Shown: positions 23,120-33,871 of the stretch, one piece after another | How positions within the stretch are numbered: position 1 is the first letter of the stretch | Layout: each line of letters starts with the position of its first letter | Origin: Neobacillus niacini NBRC 15566 | GTDB lineage: Bacteria; Bacillota; Bacilli; Bacillales; Cytobacillaceae | Length of the DNA stretch: 64,000 bases | Direction: 5' to 3' | Assembly (NCBI RefSeq): GCF_001591505.1 | Contig: NZ_BCVA01000004.1 | Span: 186,001 to 250,000, forward strand | Position numbers and translations under genes: made by a program | Notes under the pieces: generated by a model | Database searches by the model: none | What the model saw: the letters and a program-made list of their open reading frames with translations, nothing else | Told to the model about the DNA's origin: nothing

Positions 23120-25099
23120 GTGAAGGATCAATTTGAATTAGTTTCAAAATACTCACCTCAAGGCGATCAGCCTGAGGCAATTCGACAGTTAGTTCAAGGA
23201 ATAAAGGATAACAAACGCTATCAGACATTACTTGGTGCTACTGGAACAGGTAAGACGTTTACTGTTTCAAACGTCATAAAAGAAGTAAATAAGCCGACAC
23301 TTGTTATCGCTCATAATAAAACGTTAGCCGGTCAGTTATATAGTGAGTTTAAGGAATTTTTCCCAAATAATGCAGTTGAGTATTTTGTTAGTTACTACGA
23401 TTACTTTCAACCAGAAGCTTATGTGCCATCAACAGATACATTTATTGAAAAAGACGCCAGTATTAATGATGAAATTGATAAACTTCGGCACTCCGCAACA
23501 TCCGCCTTATTTGAGCGGAAAGATGTGATTATCATCGCCAGTGTATCATGTATATATGGTCTCGGTTCACCTGAAGAATACCGGGAAATGGTGCTGTCAC
23601 TAAGGACGGGGATGGAGATTGAGCGTAATCAGCTGTTACACCGTTTGGTCGATATTCAGTATGAAAGAAATGATATTGATTTTAAACGTGGTACGTTCCG
23701 AGTTCGGGGGGATGTAGTAGAAATATTCCCTGTGTCACGCGATGAACATTGTGTTCGTGTAGAATTTTTTGGAGATGAAGTAGATCGAATTCGTGAGGTT
23801 GATGCCTTAACGGGGGAAATTATCGGGGAACGTGAACATATCGCTATCTTTCCTGCCTCCCACTTCGTTACTAGAGAAGAAAAAATGAGAGTCGCCATCG
23901 AGAACATTGAAAAAGAACTTGAAGAACGCCTAGAAGAGCTTCGTGAAGATAATAAATTGCTTGAAGCACAGCGCATCGAACAAAGAACACGTTATGATCT
24001 TGAAATGATGCGTGAGATGGGCTTTTGTTCAGGGATTGAAAACTACTCACGTCATCTGACATTGAGACCTGCTGGTTCAACACCGTATACGCTTCTCGAT
24101 TATTTTCCGGAAGATTTTCTTTTGGTCGTGGATGAATCACATGTTACCCTGCCGCAAGTAAGGGGTATGTTCAATGGTGATAGGGCTCGGAAACAGGTGC
24201 TTGTTGACCACGGCTTTCGTCTGCCATCAGCGCTTGATAACCGGCCTTTGACCTTTGATGAATTTGAGAAACATATTCACAATGCCATCTTTGTCTCGGC
24301 AACCCCGGGTCCATTTGAGCTTGAGCATACCCCGGAAATGATTCAACAAATCATTCGGCCAACTGGATTACTAGATCCAACCATCGAGGTACGTCCAATT
24401 GAAGGGCAAATAGATGACCTCATTGGTGAAATCCAGGAGCGAATCAAGAAAAATGAACGGGTGCTTATTACGACGCTGACAAAGAAAATGTCTGAGGACT
24501 TAACGGACTATTTAAAAGAGATAGGAATTAAAGTCCAGTATTTACATTCAGAAGTAAAAACACTTGAGCGGATTGAAATTATTCGTGAGCTGCGGCTTGG
24601 CAAGTATGATGTCCTTGTCGGGATTAACCTGCTCAGAGAAGGACTGGATATCCCAGAGGTCTCGCTTATTACGATCCTCGATGCTGATAAAGAAGGCTTT
24701 CTTCGTTCGGAACGTTCATTAATTCAAACCATCGGCCGAGCAGCCCGGAATGCCAATGGGCATGTCATCCTGTATGCAGATAAAATGACAAATTCGATGG
24801 AAATAGCGATAAACGTAACTAGAGAGCGCCGTAAAATCCAAGAAGAATACAATAAAAAGCACGGTATTACGCCTATGACGATTCAAAAAGGAATTCGCGA
24901 GGCAATTCGTGCGACTCATGCTGCCGAAGAGCAGGAAGATTATAAACCAGCAGCATCTTTCGGGAAAATGTCTAAGAAAGAAAAAGATAAGCTGATTGCC
25001 ACTATGGAAAAAGAAATGAAAGAAGAAGCAAAGGCGCTTAACTTTGAACGTGCTGCTGAGCTTCGTGATTTATTATTAGAGTTAAAAGCGGAAGGATGA
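23120..25099 (+). CDS. uvrB: Excinuclease ABC subunit B
   Basis: UvrB is the damage-verifying helicase-like subunit of nucleotide excision repair: it is loaded by UvrA and recruits UvrC. The 659-residue length is standard. Walker [11 protein letters not shown] lies near residue 39; the beta-hairpin region ([21 protein letters not shown]), motifs [19 protein letters not shown], and the C-terminal UVR domain ([17 protein letters not shown]) are present. GTG 23120 is the start, with GGGAGG at 23107-23112; the ATG frame opening at 23084 lacks a ribosome site. uvrA follows after 7 bases. A LexA box upstream indicates SOS induction. Confidence 0.98.
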   Translation: MKDQFELVSKYSPQGDQPEAIRQLVQGIKDNKRYQTLLGATGTGKTFTVSNVIKEVNKPTLVIAHNKTLAGQLYSEFKEFFPNNAVEYFVSYYDYFQPEAYVPSTDTFIEKDASINDEIDKLRHSATSALFERKDVIIIASVSCIYGLGSPEEYREMVLSLRTGMEIERNQLLHRLVDIQYERNDIDFKRGTFRVRGDVVEIFPVSRDEHCVRVEFFGDEVDRIREVDALTGEIIGEREHIAIFPASHFVTREEKMRVAIENIEKELEERLEELREDNKLLEAQRIEQRTRYDLEMMREMGFCSGIENYSRHLTLRPAGSTPYTLLDYFPEDFLLVVDESHVTLPQVRGMFNGDRARKQVLVDHGFRLPSALDNRPLTFDEFEKHIHNAIFVSATPGPFELEHTPEMIQQIIRPTGLLDPTIEVRPIEGQIDDLIGEIQERIKKNERVLITTLTKKMSEDLTDYLKEIGIKVQYLHSEVKTLERIEIIRELRLGKYDVLVGINLLREGLDIPEVSLITILDADKEGFLRSERSLIQTIGRAARNANGHVILYADKMTNSMEIAINVTRERRKIQEEYNKKHGITPMTIQKGIREAIRATHAAEEQEDYKPAASFGKMSKKEKDKLIATMEKEMKEEAKALNFERAAELRDLLLELKAEG

Positions 25100-25106
25100 C
25101 GTAACC

Positions 25107-27983
25107 ATGGCGATGGATAAATTGATTGTTAAAGGCGCCAGAGCCCATAACTTAAAAAATATTGATGTCACCATTCCGAGAGATAAGCTTGTTGTTTTAA
25201 CGGGACTTTCTGGTTCTGGAAAGTCCTCACTTGCTTTTGATACGATTTACGCAGAAGGGCAGCGCCGCTACGTAGAATCACTGTCGGCATATGCAAGACA
25301 ATTCTTAGGCCAGATGGATAAGCCTGATGTTGATTCCATAGAAGGATTATCTCCGGCGATTTCAATCGATCAGAAAACAACAAGCCGGAACCCCCGTTCA
25401 ACAGTAGGGACGGTGACGGAAATTTATGATTATTTGCGATTACTTTTTGCCCGAGTAGGCAGACCAACTTGTCCAATCCATCATATCGAAATCTCTTCAC
25501 AAACAATTGAACAAATGGTAGACCGAATCATGGAGTATCCTGAGCGGACAAAAATGCAAATTCTTGCACCAGTCGTTTCGGGACGAAAAGGAATGCATGT
25601 TAAAGTTTTGGAAGATATAAAAAAACAAGGGTTCGTTCGTGTTCGTGTTAACGGTGAAATGCTTGATCTTGGTGATGAAATTGTTCTAGATAAGAACAAA
25701 AAGCATTCCATTGAAGTTGTCATTGATCGTATTGTCGTGAAAGAAGGGATTACTGCGAGGATTGCTGACTCTCTTGAAACCGCCTTACGGCTTGGAGAGG
25801 GAAAAGTAATTGTTGATGTAATTGGGGAAGAGGAACTTCTTTTCAGTGAAAACCATGCCTGTCCACATTGTGGTTTTTCAATCGGTGAATTAGAACCGCG
25901 AATGTTTTCGTTCAATAGCCCTTTTGGTGCATGTACAGAGTGTGATGGTCTTGGTTCAAAGCTAGAGGTAGATGTAGACCTTGTTATTCCGAATAAAGAA
26001 CTTACATTGAAACAGCATGCCATTGCTCCATGGGAGCCAACTAGCTCGCAATATTATCCGCAGCTGCTTGAAGCAGTTTGCAATCATTATGGCATAGATA
26101 TGGACATGCCGTTTAAAGATATTCCTAAACATCTCATCGATAAAGTCCTTTATGGCTCCAATGGGGACAAAATCTATTTCCGCTATGAAAACGATTTTGG
26201 TCAGACGCGGGAAGGTCATATCGAATTTGAGGGTGTCATACGGAATGTAGAACGCCGTTATAAAGAAACTAGCTCTGATTGGATTCGGGAGCAAATGGAG
26301 AAATATATGGGGGAGCAGCCATGCCAAGTCTGTAAAGGTCATCGGTTAAAGAGAGAAACCTTAGCCGTGCTGATTTCTGGGCGCCATATTTCACATGTAA
26401 CAGGGTTATCAATAGAAGAAGCACACCACTTCTTTGGTGAACTGACTTTAACTGAGAAAGAACACCAAATAGCCAAGCTGATTTTAAACGAAATAAACGA
26501 GCGTCTCGGCTTCCTTATGAATGTAGGACTTGATTACTTGAGTCTAGGACGTGCCGCTGGGACACTCTCCGGCGGAGAAGCACAACGGATTCGCCTGGCA
26601 ACCCAGATCGGGTCTAAGTTGACAGGAGTTCTATATATTTTAGATGAACCTTCAATCGGACTTCATCAGCGTGATAATGACCGATTAATCGGGACACTTC
26701 AAAACATGCGGGATATCGGTAACACTCTGATTGTTGTTGAACACGATGAGGACACCATGCTTGCCGCAGATTATTTAATTGATATCGGACCAGGCGCTGG
26801 GGTGCACGGCGGGCAAATCATTTCTGCTGGTTCACCAAGAGAAGTAATGGAGGACCCTAATTCGTTAACCGGCCAGTATCTATCGGGTAAAAAGTTTATT
26901 CCACTGCCAATTGATCGTCGTAAGGCAGATGGAAGATATATCGAGATAAAGGGTGCTGCCGAGAACAATTTGCGAAATGTTAATGTCAAGATTCCTCTCG
27001 GGATGTTTATCGCTGTGACGGGTGTTTCAGGATCTGGGAAAAGTACATTAATCAATGAGATTCTCCTTAAAACGCTATCACAAAAGCTTAACCGCGCTAA
27101 AACGAAGCCGGGTGAGCATAAGGATATCTTGGGTATGGAGCATTTAGATAAGGTAATCGACATTGACCAATCTCCAATTGGCAGAACACCTCGTTCTAAC
27201 CCAGCAACGTACACGGGAGTATTTGATGATATCCGTGATTTGTTTGCGACAACGAACGAAGCGAAGGTCCGCGGCTATAAAAAAGGACGCTTTAGCTTTA
27301 ATGTGAAGGGCGGACGGTGCGAAGCTTGCCGTGGCGATGGAATTATTAAAATCGAAATGCATTTCCTGCCTGACGTTTATGTACCATGTGAAGTATGCCA
27401 AGGCAGACGTTATAATCGTGAAACACTGGAAGTGAAGTATAAAGGAAAGAATATCTCTGAAATTCTTGATATGACTGTCGAAGCTGCAGTAGAATTTTTT
27501 GAGAATGTTCCTAAAATCAGTAGAAAACTGCAAACGATTAAAGACGTAGGTTTAGGTTACATTACACTGGGGCAGCCGGCTACAACTCTATCCGGCGGGG
27601 AAGCACAGCGTGTAAAGCTGGCTTCGGAGCTCCATAAACGTTCAAACGGTAAATCTTTTTACATTTTGGACGAACCAACAACAGGACTACATGTCGACGA
27701 TATTTCTAGGTTATTAGTTGTCCTTCAGCGTCTCGTTGAAAATGGTGATACCGTACTCGTTATTGAGCACAATTTAGATGTGATAAAAGCAACTGATTAT
27801 ATCATTGATCTTGGCCCAGAAGGTGGAGACAAAGGTGGTACCATTGTCGCTACAGGAACACCAGAAAAGGTCGCTGAGGTGCCTGAATCTTATACTGGGA
27901 GATACTTAAAACCAATTCTAGAGCGTGACCGGCAGCGAATGAAGGAACAAATACAGGAAAAAGAAGCAATCGGAAAGAGCTAA
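25107..27983 (+). CDS. uvrA: Excinuclease ABC subunit A
   Basis: UvrA finds lesions and loads UvrB. At 958 residues it has the usual two ABC ATPase halves: Walker [10 protein letters not shown] near residue 32 and GVSGSGKST near 640, and two LSGGEAQR signatures. Both zinc-binding modules are intact, CPHCGF with ACTEC near residue 255 and CEAC with CEVC near 740. The ATG at 25107 ([15 protein letters not shown]) is conserved; GGAAGGATGA upstream serves it. It is the second gene of the SOS operon and ends at a terminator whose stem includes the stop codon. Confidence 0.98.
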   Translation: MAMDKLIVKGARAHNLKNIDVTIPRDKLVVLTGLSGSGKSSLAFDTIYAEGQRRYVESLSAYARQFLGQMDKPDVDSIEGLSPAISIDQKTTSRNPRSTVGTVTEIYDYLRLLFARVGRPTCPIHHIEISSQTIEQMVDRIMEYPERTKMQILAPVVSGRKGMHVKVLEDIKKQGFVRVRVNGEMLDLGDEIVLDKNKKHSIEVVIDRIVVKEGITARIADSLETALRLGEGKVIVDVIGEEELLFSENHACPHCGFSIGELEPRMFSFNSPFGACTECDGLGSKLEVDVDLVIPNKELTLKQHAIAPWEPTSSQYYPQLLEAVCNHYGIDMDMPFKDIPKHLIDKVLYGSNGDKIYFRYENDFGQTREGHIEFEGVIRNVERRYKETSSDWIREQMEKYMGEQPCQVCKGHRLKRETLAVLISGRHISHVTGLSIEEAHHFFGELTLTEKEHQIAKLILNEINERLGFLMNVGLDYLSLGRAAGTLSGGEAQRIRLATQIGSKLTGVLYILDEPSIGLHQRDNDRLIGTLQNMRDIGNTLIVVEHDEDTMLAADYLIDIGPGAGVHGGQIISAGSPREVMEDPNSLTGQYLSGKKFIPLPIDRRKADGRYIEIKGAAENNLRNVNVKIPLGMFIAVTGVSGSGKSTLINEILLKTLSQKLNRAKTKPGEHKDILGMEHLDKVIDIDQSPIGRTPRSNPATYTGVFDDIRDLFATTNEAKVRGYKKGRFSFNVKGGRCEACRGDGIIKIEMHFLPDVYVPCEVCQGRRYNRETLEVKYKGKNISEILDMTVEAAVEFFENVPKISRKLQTIKDVGLGYITLGQPATTLSGGEAQRVKLASELHKRSNGKSFYILDEPTTGLHVDDISRLLVVLQRLVENGDTVLVIEHNLDVIKATDYIIDLGPEGGDKGGTIVATGTPEKVAEVPESYTGRYLKPILERDRQRMKEQIQEKEAIGKS

Positions 27984-28007
27984 AACTTTGAGTTTTAGCT
28001 TTTTTTA
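27978..28007 (+). terminator. Terminator of uvrBA
   Basis: Stem AGCTAAAACT / AGTTTTAGCT (27978-27987 with 27991-28000), 3-nt loop, T-run. The stem overlaps the uvrA stop. Confidence 0.9.
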
Positions 28008-28070
28008 ACAATCATTCATGTTTTACGGATTTATTCCTCCCATTTTTAGGAATATTTTTTGCAGGTAAAC

Positions 28071-28095
28071 GAAACTTTCACATTCCCCAGACGTA
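28071..28095 (+). promoter_or_regulatory. SigW-type ECF promoter of yvlABD
   Basis: GAAAC (28071-28075), exactly 16 bases, then CGTA (28092-28095). This is the SigW pattern (TGAAAC-N16-CGTA) with one -35 mismatch, 28 bases before yvlA. In B. subtilis the yvl operon belongs to the SigW regulon. Confidence 0.8.
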
Positions 28096-28122
28096 AATAT
28101 CGAGTAAGGGGAGTGATGAAGG

Positions 28123-28440
28123 ATGGATACAAGAAAAGTTCTTTCAGGATTATGTTACTTTAGTATTTTCTTTGCAGGGATTCTTTTTCCACTTGTTGTC
28201 ATGTTTGCATCTGGGGATGGTGTAACAAAGAGTCATGCGAAAAAAGCATTCGTATCTCACTTAATTCCACTGATTCCAGTACCGCTGCTACTATTCGCTC
28301 TATTTAGTGATTTAAATACCATTAACAATGAAGGAATTCCTGTATTTACACTCGTTACAGCCGGAATAATGGTTCTCATTAGTCTAATTGTCACTATCTG
28401 GAATGTGATAAAAGGCGTAAAAGCTCTGATGATGGAATAG
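28123..28440 (+). CDS. yvlA: DUF4870-family membrane protein YvlA
   Basis: A 105-residue protein with three hydrophobic segments (SGLCYFSIFFAGILFPLVV, IPLIPVPLLLFALF, TAGIMVLISLIVTIW) and a KSHAKKAFVSHL loop typical of DUF4870 proteins. Start ATG 28123 follows GGGGAGTGATGAAGG. It is first in a yvlA-yvlB-yvlD run under a SigW-type promoter, suggesting a role in the envelope-stress response; no activity is known. The name rests on size, family and synteny. Confidence 0.8.
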   Translation: MDTRKVLSGLCYFSIFFAGILFPLVVMFASGDGVTKSHAKKAFVSHLIPLIPVPLLLFALFSDLNTINNEGIPVFTLVTAGIMVLISLIVTIWNVIKGVKALMME

Positions 28441-28472
28441 GATTTTATAGAATATATTTATTGGGGTGGTTT

Positions 28473-29591
28473 ATGATGAAGGATGAACGTAAAAGGATTC
28501 TAAAAATGGTGGAAGAAAGAAAGCTGAATGTTGACGAAGCTTTAACGTTATTAGAAGAGCTTGAAAAAGATGGTCAAACGATGGAGCAAAAGCAGGAACA
28601 AATGGCTCAAGAGATTTCAACTTCATTTAAATTTGAAGAGGCAAAAAAGGAAGAGTGGTCGCAAGGCAAAGGTCATTCTACAAAGGAAAAGATTTTTGAC
28701 TTTGTCGACACAGCTTTGAAAAAAATTAAGGATTTTGATTTTGATTTAAATTTCGGTCAGTCTGTGGAAATTTCACACATCTTTCATCAGGGCGATGTAT
28801 ACTTACGTGAAATGGATATTGATCTCGCCAATGGATCCATTAAACTTGTTCCTTGGGACCAAAACGATGTCAGGATTGAGTGTCAGGCAAAAGTGTACCG
28901 TGTAGAAAACGCCGACCAAGCCCGGGAAAACTTTTTAAAAGATGTTATGTTTGCGATAGATGGTCAAAAGCTGCGGTTCATGACACAGCAAAAATGGATG
29001 AAGGTAGATGCGGTAGTTTATGTTCCACAGGCAGAATATGAACGGGTTCGCGTTAGGATGTTTAATGGTCCCATTTCAGGAGAAGAATTAACGATTAGTG
29101 ATCTTCGTATGAAAACGGCCAACGGAAAAATTGAACTATCACGCTTAAATGGAAAAAAAGCCGAAGTCGAAACAGCCAATGGCCATATTACATTACAAAC
29201 GAGCGCGATTGATCATCTAGAGGCTGAGACGATTAACGGTGCAATTAAGCTGGATGGCGATTTTAGAAAGGTCGAAACACAGACATTAAATGGGAATACG
29301 ACCTATAACCTTACCGGAAATCGGTGTGAACTTATTGCGGCTAAAGCGACTACGGGCGGGGTTGATTTGTTTATTCCTGATGGGGTTGCTGCCAGCGGTG
29401 AGTTAAAAACAAATCTTGGCGGCTTCAATATTAAACTAGACGGAATTCAGGTTCTTGAGGAAAAGAGTGAAATGATTCAGAAAATGCTGCGTTTTCAATC
29501 CGTTAACCATCCTGACCGCATGTTAAAGATATTTGCCGATACAAAAACTGGATCGATTACTCTTCATAAATCCGATGATGTAAACATTTAA
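28473..29591 (+). CDS. yvlB: DUF4097 beta-helix protein YvlB
   Basis: A 372-residue protein. The N-terminal 35 residues (DERKRILKMVEERKLNVDEALTLL) form a short SHOCT-like oligomerisation motif, followed by a charged linker, then from about residue 100 a repetitive beta structure (DLANGSIKLVPW, KTANGKIELSRLNGKKAEVETANGHITL, ETINGAIKLDG) of the DUF4097 adhesin-like family. No signal peptide is seen, so it is probably cytoplasmic or membrane-peripheral. Start ATG 28473 (or 28476) follows GGGGTGG; the TTG frame at 28461 overlaps that site. SigW-type operon member; linked to envelope stress in Bacillus by regulon, mechanism unknown. Confidence 0.85.
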   Translation: MMKDERKRILKMVEERKLNVDEALTLLEELEKDGQTMEQKQEQMAQEISTSFKFEEAKKEEWSQGKGHSTKEKIFDFVDTALKKIKDFDFDLNFGQSVEISHIFHQGDVYLREMDIDLANGSIKLVPWDQNDVRIECQAKVYRVENADQARENFLKDVMFAIDGQKLRFMTQQKWMKVDAVVYVPQAEYERVRVRMFNGPISGEELTISDLRMKTANGKIELSRLNGKKAEVETANGHITLQTSAIDHLEAETINGAIKLDGDFRKVETQTLNGNTTYNLTGNRCELIAAKATTGGVDLFIPDGVAASGELKTNLGGFNIKLDGIQVLEEKSEMIQKMLRFQSVNHPDRMLKIFADTKTGSITLHKSDDVNI

Positions 29592-29606
29592 TAGGAGACT
29601 TGAGAA

Positions 29607-29966
29607 ATGAAATGGTTGATTGGAATTTTAATAAATGCAGTATTGTTCATGGCCATAGCGGGCTATTTTTCTGAGAGCTTTGTTCTGGAAGGCTTTGCGG
29701 CTGCCATTAGTGCAAGCTTCTTACTTTCGATTATCAATATTATCGTCCGCCCAATTCTAGTTATTTTAACCTTACCGGCAACAGTTTTAACATTGGGATT
29801 TTTTCTGTTTGTTATTAATGCGATCACCCTCGAAATAACTGATTACTTAATGGGTGATTCGTTTGAAATCGCTGGATTTGGAATGGCGCTGCTGGCTGCG
29901 GTGATCATGTCGATAGTCACGCTCGTACTGAATAAAACCATACTTAAATCCTCAAAAGAGAAATAA
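29607..29966 (+). CDS. yvlD: Phage-holin-family membrane protein YvlD
   Basis: A 119-residue protein with four hydrophobic segments (ILINAVLFMAIAGYF, FLLSIINIIVRPILVIL, GFFLFVINAITL, LLAAVIMSIVTLVL), the form of the mycobacterial four-TM holin superfamily to which B. subtilis YvlD belongs. Start ATG 29607 follows AGGAGAC. It is the last gene of the SigW-type operon. In B. subtilis yvlC (a PspC-like protein) lies between yvlB and yvlD; it is missing here, with only 15 bases between the two genes. Confidence 0.85.
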   Translation: MKWLIGILINAVLFMAIAGYFSESFVLEGFAAAISASFLLSIINIIVRPILVILTLPATVLTLGFFLFVINAITLEITDYLMGDSFEIAGFGMALLAAVIMSIVTLVLNKTILKSSKEK

Positions 29967-29969
29967 AAG

Positions 29970-29998
29970 AAGCAAATGGCAGGGCCATTTGCTTTTTT
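29970..29998. terminator. Bidirectional terminator between yvlD and nagR
   Basis: Stem AAGCAAATGGC / GCCATTTGCTT (29970-29980 with 29984-29994), T-run on the plus strand and a T-rich stretch on the minus strand. It overlaps the last bases of the convergent nagR gene. Confidence 0.85.
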
Positions 29999-30719
29999 AA
30001 CGTTTCATCGTATGAACAAAGCGATACCGGTCGGCCCTAAAAGTAGATTTAACCAACTCAAAAGGAACTTCATTTTGTAAATAAGATATTCGCTCAATCA
30101 AGAGGATTGGATCACCAAGAGTAATGCCCAGTGTTTCGGCGTCACGACTACTCGCAATAGAAGCTTCAATTTCTTGCCTCGCTTCACTAATCGAGAGAGA
30201 GAGATGTTCTTCGATGTATTGATATAGAGATAGATTACTGTTTGCCTCTGTCAGCCCGGGAACAAGCGAAACTGGAATATAGGCCGTTTCCAGTGCCATT
30301 GGGGTGCCATCGGCTAAACGGATTCGCTTAATTTTATAAACAGAGTCATTTTCATTTATTCTAAGGTTAAGAGCAGTTTTTTTATCAACTGGAATAATTT
30401 GAAAAGATAAAAGAGTGCTGCTTGGGCTCATTCCCCTTGATAGCATATCCTCAGTAAAACTTGTCATTCCCTGGAGTTCTTGTTCCACCTTTTTCTTATT
30501 TACAAATGTTCCTCTGCCTTTTTGTCTTGTTAGATAACCTTCCGAGACTAAATTGTTGATGGCTTGTCTGACAGTCATGCGACTTATTTGAAACTTTTCT
30601 GCAAATTCCCTTTCCGAAGGAATGACAGCATCTTCCAGTAAAATACCATTCTCGATTTGTTGTTTAATGTACTCTTCTAGTTGATGATAGATGGGAACCG
30701 GTGAATTTTTATTTATCAT
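29997..30719 (-). CDS. nagR: GntR/HutC-family regulator of GlcNAc use
   Basis: A 240-residue protein with an N-terminal GntR winged helix (PIYHQLEEYIKQQIENG, IPSEREFAEKF, ISRMTVRQAINNLVSEGYL, KGRGTFV) and a C-terminal UTRA effector domain (TSFTEDMLSRGMSPSSTLLS, YKIKRIRLADGTPMALETAYIP). B. subtilis NagR (YvoA) represses nagAB and nagP and is released by glucosamine 6-phosphate or GlcNAc 6-phosphate. ATG 30719 has AAGGAGTG upstream on the minus strand. It is the last gene of nagA-nagB-nagR, and a NagR-type operator lies in the operon promoter, so the loop is autoregulatory. Confidence 0.93.
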   Translation of the reverse strand: MINKNSPVPIYHQLEEYIKQQIENGILLEDAVIPSEREFAEKFQISRMTVRQAINNLVSEGYLTRQKGRGTFVNKKKVEQELQGMTSFTEDMLSRGMSPSSTLLSFQIIPVDKKTALNLRINENDSVYKIKRIRLADGTPMALETAYIPVSLVPGLTEANSNLSLYQYIEEHLSLSISEARQEIEASIASSRDAETLGITLGDPILLIERISYLQNEVPFELVKSTFRADRYRFVHTMKR

Positions 30720-30742
30720 CTAAACACTCCTTGCGAAAAGTA

Positions 30743-31468
30743 CTAGATATATTTTAACGCATCTCTATCTGCGATAACAGTGACATTTTCATGGTGCTTT
30801 AAGGCAGAAGCTGGGAAATCTTCGCTTATTTCTCCATTCATGAACTTGAGTAATGCTTCAGCTTTATTTTCTCCTGATACTAGCAGTAGAATTTCCTTGC
30901 TTCCTAATATAGAAGCAATGCCCATCGTTATAGCATGTGTAGGAACTTCTTCAAGAGAGTTGAAAAATCTAGAATTTGCCTCTCTCGTATTTTCAGCTAA
31001 TGTGACGATATGTGTCCGGCTTGAAAAGGATGTACCTGGTTCATTAAAACCTATATGTCCATTTTGTCCAATCCCTAAAATTTGGAGGTCAACCCCTCCA
31101 AGCTCTCTTATAAGCTGTTCATAACGTAGGCATTCTTGTTCTAAATCACGAGCAGAACCATTTGGAATATGTGTATGATCTTCACTGATATCCAAATGAT
31201 TAAATAAATTTTGTCTCATGAAATAATGGTAACTGTTAGGATCCTGTGCTGGCAGTCCGATATACTCATCTAGATTGACAGATTTAACCTGTTTATAAGT
31301 GGTCCCGTTCTTCTCGTGGTCCTGGATTAAATAATCATAAAGACCTTTTGGTGTGCTCCCGGTTGCCAAACCTAGCGTTAGGCTTGGGTTAGTGCGTATT
31401 TTTTCTACAATAATTTTTCCAGCCGCTAAGCTCATTTCTGCATAATTTTCTGTACGAATTAATTTCAC
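30743..31468 (-). CDS. nagB: Glucosamine-6-phosphate deaminase
   Basis: NagB converts glucosamine 6-phosphate to fructose 6-phosphate and ammonia. The product has 241 residues, the short Bacillus form without the allosteric C-terminal extension of the E. coli enzyme. Motifs: LGLATGSTPKGLYDYLI (phosphate loop), VNLDEYIGL with the catalytic Asp, and GIGQNGHIGFNEPG. The start is GTG 31468, one base after the nagA stop, with AAGGGG in the end of nagA serving as ribosome site, so translation is coupled. Confidence 0.96.
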   Translation of the reverse strand: MKLIRTENYAEMSLAAGKIIVEKIRTNPSLTLGLATGSTPKGLYDYLIQDHEKNGTTYKQVKSVNLDEYIGLPAQDPNSYHYFMRQNLFNHLDISEDHTHIPNGSARDLEQECLRYEQLIRELGGVDLQILGIGQNGHIGFNEPGTSFSSRTHIVTLAENTREANSRFFNSLEEVPTHAITMGIASILGSKEILLLVSGENKAEALLKFMNGEISEDFPASALKHHENVTVIADRDALKYI

Positions 31469-31469
31469 G

Positions 31470-32654
31470 TCATAACCCCTTTTTATATGCTATTTCCCCT
31501 CGACAGAAGGTCATTTCAACTTGATACTCATTCGATAAGATGAGGATATCCGCATCTTTTCCAACCGAAATACTGCCTTTTCGATCATAAACGTTTAATT
31601 GTTTAGCAGGATTCATACTGGCCATTTGAACAGCCTCTGATAGTGTAATATCTGCTGCTTCCAGAATGTTTTTGATAGAATCATTCATTTTTAAAATACT
31701 GCCAGCTAGGGTACCGTCAGCAAGAAGTGCTTTTCCATTTGCGACAGATACATCTTGACCGCCAAGATCATAGACCCCGTTTTTAAGGCATTTAGCCCTC
31801 ATAGCGTCTGTTATCAATATCATCCCATCTGTTCCTTTAGCATTGATAATAAGCTTCATTACTTCAGGGCGTACATGAATTCCGTCTGCAATCAGTTCAA
31901 CCATTAGTTCTTTAAAAATAAGAGCAGACCCGGCGACTCCTGGTTCACGGTGGTGTATCCCGCGCATGCCATTAAACATGTGTGTGACTTGTTTGGCACC
32001 CGCTTGAACGGCTTTTTCCATTTCCTCATAAATCGCATCCGAGTGTCCGATAGAAGCAATCACACCAGTTTCGTTTAAATAGCGGACAAAGTTTGTCCCA
32101 TTCTCTAATTCAGGAGCTACGGTTACCAATTTAATGCTGCCGTCTGCAAGTTGCTGCCATTTCTGAAATAGCTCAATATCTGGATCAATAATGTATTCCA
32201 TTGGCTGTGCGCCTGCACGTTTTTTATTAATAAATGGTCCCTCTAAATGAACACCAAGGACATCCGCGATACCTGAGTGATTATGACCTTTTCGATAGTG
32301 TGCTGCATTTTTTAAGGCGTTTTCGATATTTTCATGTTTTTGGGTAATAGTGGTCGCTAAAAAGCTGGTGGTGCCTTCAGCAGGGAGTGCTTTAGCCATT
32401 GTTTGTAAAGCCTCGATTGTCGCATCCATCGTGTCTGCACCTGCAGCACCATGAATATGCACGTCTATAAAGCCTGGAACCACACTTTTGTCCTCAGGTA
32501 CTTCTATTTTCTCAACTTTTTTTAGATGTGAGGGAAGTGAGTTAATAGGACCGATCTCTTGAATTTTTCCATCTTCTATAAAAACATAGATAGATTCTGC
32601 CACTTCATTTTCTAGTACTGCTTTACCATGAACCATTAATAGTAGGCTCAACAT
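31470..32654 (-). CDS. nagA: N-acetylglucosamine-6-phosphate deacetylase
   Basis: NagA removes acetate from GlcNAc 6-phosphate. The 394-residue amidohydrolase shows GFIDVHIHGAAGADTMDA (metal His pair), HLEGPFIN (metal Glu), IGHSDA and VTHMFNGMRGIHHREPG (His ligands), and LITDAM (catalytic Asp). The frame extends to an ATG at 32666; I chose the ATG at 32654 because GGAG six bases upstream fits it and the earlier one has no site. First gene of nagA-nagB-nagR. Together with NagB it delivers fructose 6-phosphate to glycolysis from chitin or cell-wall sugars. Confidence 0.95.
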   Translation of the reverse strand: MLSLLLMVHGKAVLENEVAESIYVFIEDGKIQEIGPINSLPSHLKKVEKIEVPEDKSVVPGFIDVHIHGAAGADTMDATIEALQTMAKALPAEGTTSFLATTITQKHENIENALKNAAHYRKGHNHSGIADVLGVHLEGPFINKKRAGAQPMEYIIDPDIELFQKWQQLADGSIKLVTVAPELENGTNFVRYLNETGVIASIGHSDAIYEEMEKAVQAGAKQVTHMFNGMRGIHHREPGVAGSALIFKELMVELIADGIHVRPEVMKLIINAKGTDGMILITDAMRAKCLKNGVYDLGGQDVSVANGKALLADGTLAGSILKMNDSIKNILEAADITLSEAVQMASMNPAKQLNVYDRKGSISVGKDADILILSNEYQVEMTFCRGEIAYKKGL

Positions 32655-32691
32655 CTTCATCTCCATTTCAAAGTATGACCTCTATGGGGTT

Positions 32692-32727
32692 ATTATAGCT
32701 CCAAGTGGAATAGTTGTCTATACCAGT
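32692..32727 (-). promoter_or_regulatory. Promoter and NagR operator of nagAB-nagR
   Basis: On the minus strand TAGACA (32715-32720), 17-bp spacer, TATAAT (32692-32697). ACTGGTATAGACAACT (32712-32727) spans the -35 and carries the GT-N-TA-N-AC core of HutC-subfamily operators such as B. subtilis NagR sites, so bound NagR would cover the -35. Confidence 0.8.
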
Positions 32728-32818
32728 TGTGTAACGTACTATTATTTATTTTTCCGATAAAAAAAGAATATATGAAAATGAATCGCCTTCTATTTGGTTA
32801 TGAAAATAAATTAAATAG

Positions 32819-32827
32819 TGCTAAAAT
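32819..32827 (+). promoter_or_regulatory. Extended -10 promoter of the hprK operon
   Basis: TGC then TAAAAT (32822-32827); a TTGGTT at 32794-32799 is too far away (22 bp) to be a good -35. The leader to hprK is about 85 bases. Confidence 0.5.
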
Positions 32828-32917
32828 AAGAAGAAATTATATTAAATTTTTATCATGTTAACTGTAAAGCTGTTGCGCCAAGCGTGATTTTAGCTTTTCG
32901 GATAAGGAGGAAAACTT

Positions 32918-33850
32918 TTGCCAAAGGTACGTACAAAGGATATTTATGAAAGATTCCAACTGGAATTGATTAGCGGTGAAGAGGGAATTAATCGTCCGAT
33001 TACGACAAGTGATATTTCGAGACCTGGAATTGAAATAGCAGGGTACTTTGAATATTACCCCGCAGAACGAATTCAACTAATAGGAAAAACAGAGCTTTCC
33101 TTCTTTGCAGAACTGCCAGAAAATGAACGTATCTCAAGGATGGAGCGTTTATGTACAGACATCACACCTGCGATTATCGTTACTAGAGGTTTGGATATAC
33201 CCCAAGAACTCATTGAAGCCTCTGAGCGTGAATCTGTTCCAGTACTGCGTTCAAACATGAAAACGACTCGCTTTTCAAGTCGTCTTACGAACTTTTTAGA
33301 AAGTAAACTCGCACCAACAACAGCCGTTCATGGAGTGTTAGTCGATATCTATGGAATTGGTGTCTTAATTACTGGAAAAAGCGGAGTTGGTAAAAGTGAA
33401 ACTGCATTGGAGCTTGTTAAACGCGGGCACCGGCTTGTGGCGGATGATTGTGTTGAAATTCGTCAAGAAGACCAAGATACGCTAGTTGGTACCTCACCAG
33501 ATTTAATTGAGCATTTATTAGAAATTCGCGGACTAGGGATTATTAATGTCATGACTCTTTTTGGCGCGGGTGCTGTACGCAGCAATAAACGTATTACACT
33601 AGTCATTAACCTTGAAATCTGGGAAGCAGCTAAGCAATATGACCGCCTTGGCTTAGATGAAGAAAAGATGAAAATTATTGATACAGAAATTACGAAAATC
33701 ACCGTTCCCGTTCGTCCAGGGCGAAACCTGGCTGTCATTATCGAAGTAGCTGCAATGAATTATCGCCTAAAAAGAATGGGAGTCAATGCAGCTCAGCAAT
33801 TTACAGAACGTTTATCCGATGTCATTGAAGACGGAGACCACGAGGAATAA
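32918..33850 (+). CDS. hprK: HPr kinase/phosphorylase
   Basis: HprK phosphorylates HPr and Crh on Ser46 when glycolytic intermediates are high and reverses this with phosphate, producing PPi. It is the sensor of Gram-positive catabolite repression. The product has 310 residues: an N-terminal domain (about 1-130), Walker A GKSGVGKS near 153-160, the catalytic AHR-region equivalent RGHRLVADD, and the HprK signature [19 protein letters not shown] near 200. The start is TTG 32918 with AAGGAGG (32904-32910), seven bases upstream. It heads hprK-lgt-yvoD-ppaX-yvoF. Its partner Crh is encoded at 50011. Confidence 0.97.
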   Translation: MPKVRTKDIYERFQLELISGEEGINRPITTSDISRPGIEIAGYFEYYPAERIQLIGKTELSFFAELPENERISRMERLCTDITPAIIVTRGLDIPQELIEASERESVPVLRSNMKTTRFSSRLTNFLESKLAPTTAVHGVLVDIYGIGVLITGKSGVGKSETALELVKRGHRLVADDCVEIRQEDQDTLVGTSPDLIEHLLEIRGLGIINVMTLFGAGAVRSNKRITLVINLEIWEAAKQYDRLGLDEEKMKIIDTEITKITVPVRPGRNLAVIIEVAAMNYRLKRMGVNAAQQFTERLSDVIEDGDHEE

Positions 33851-33871
33851 TTTACAAAAAGGAGAAATCGT

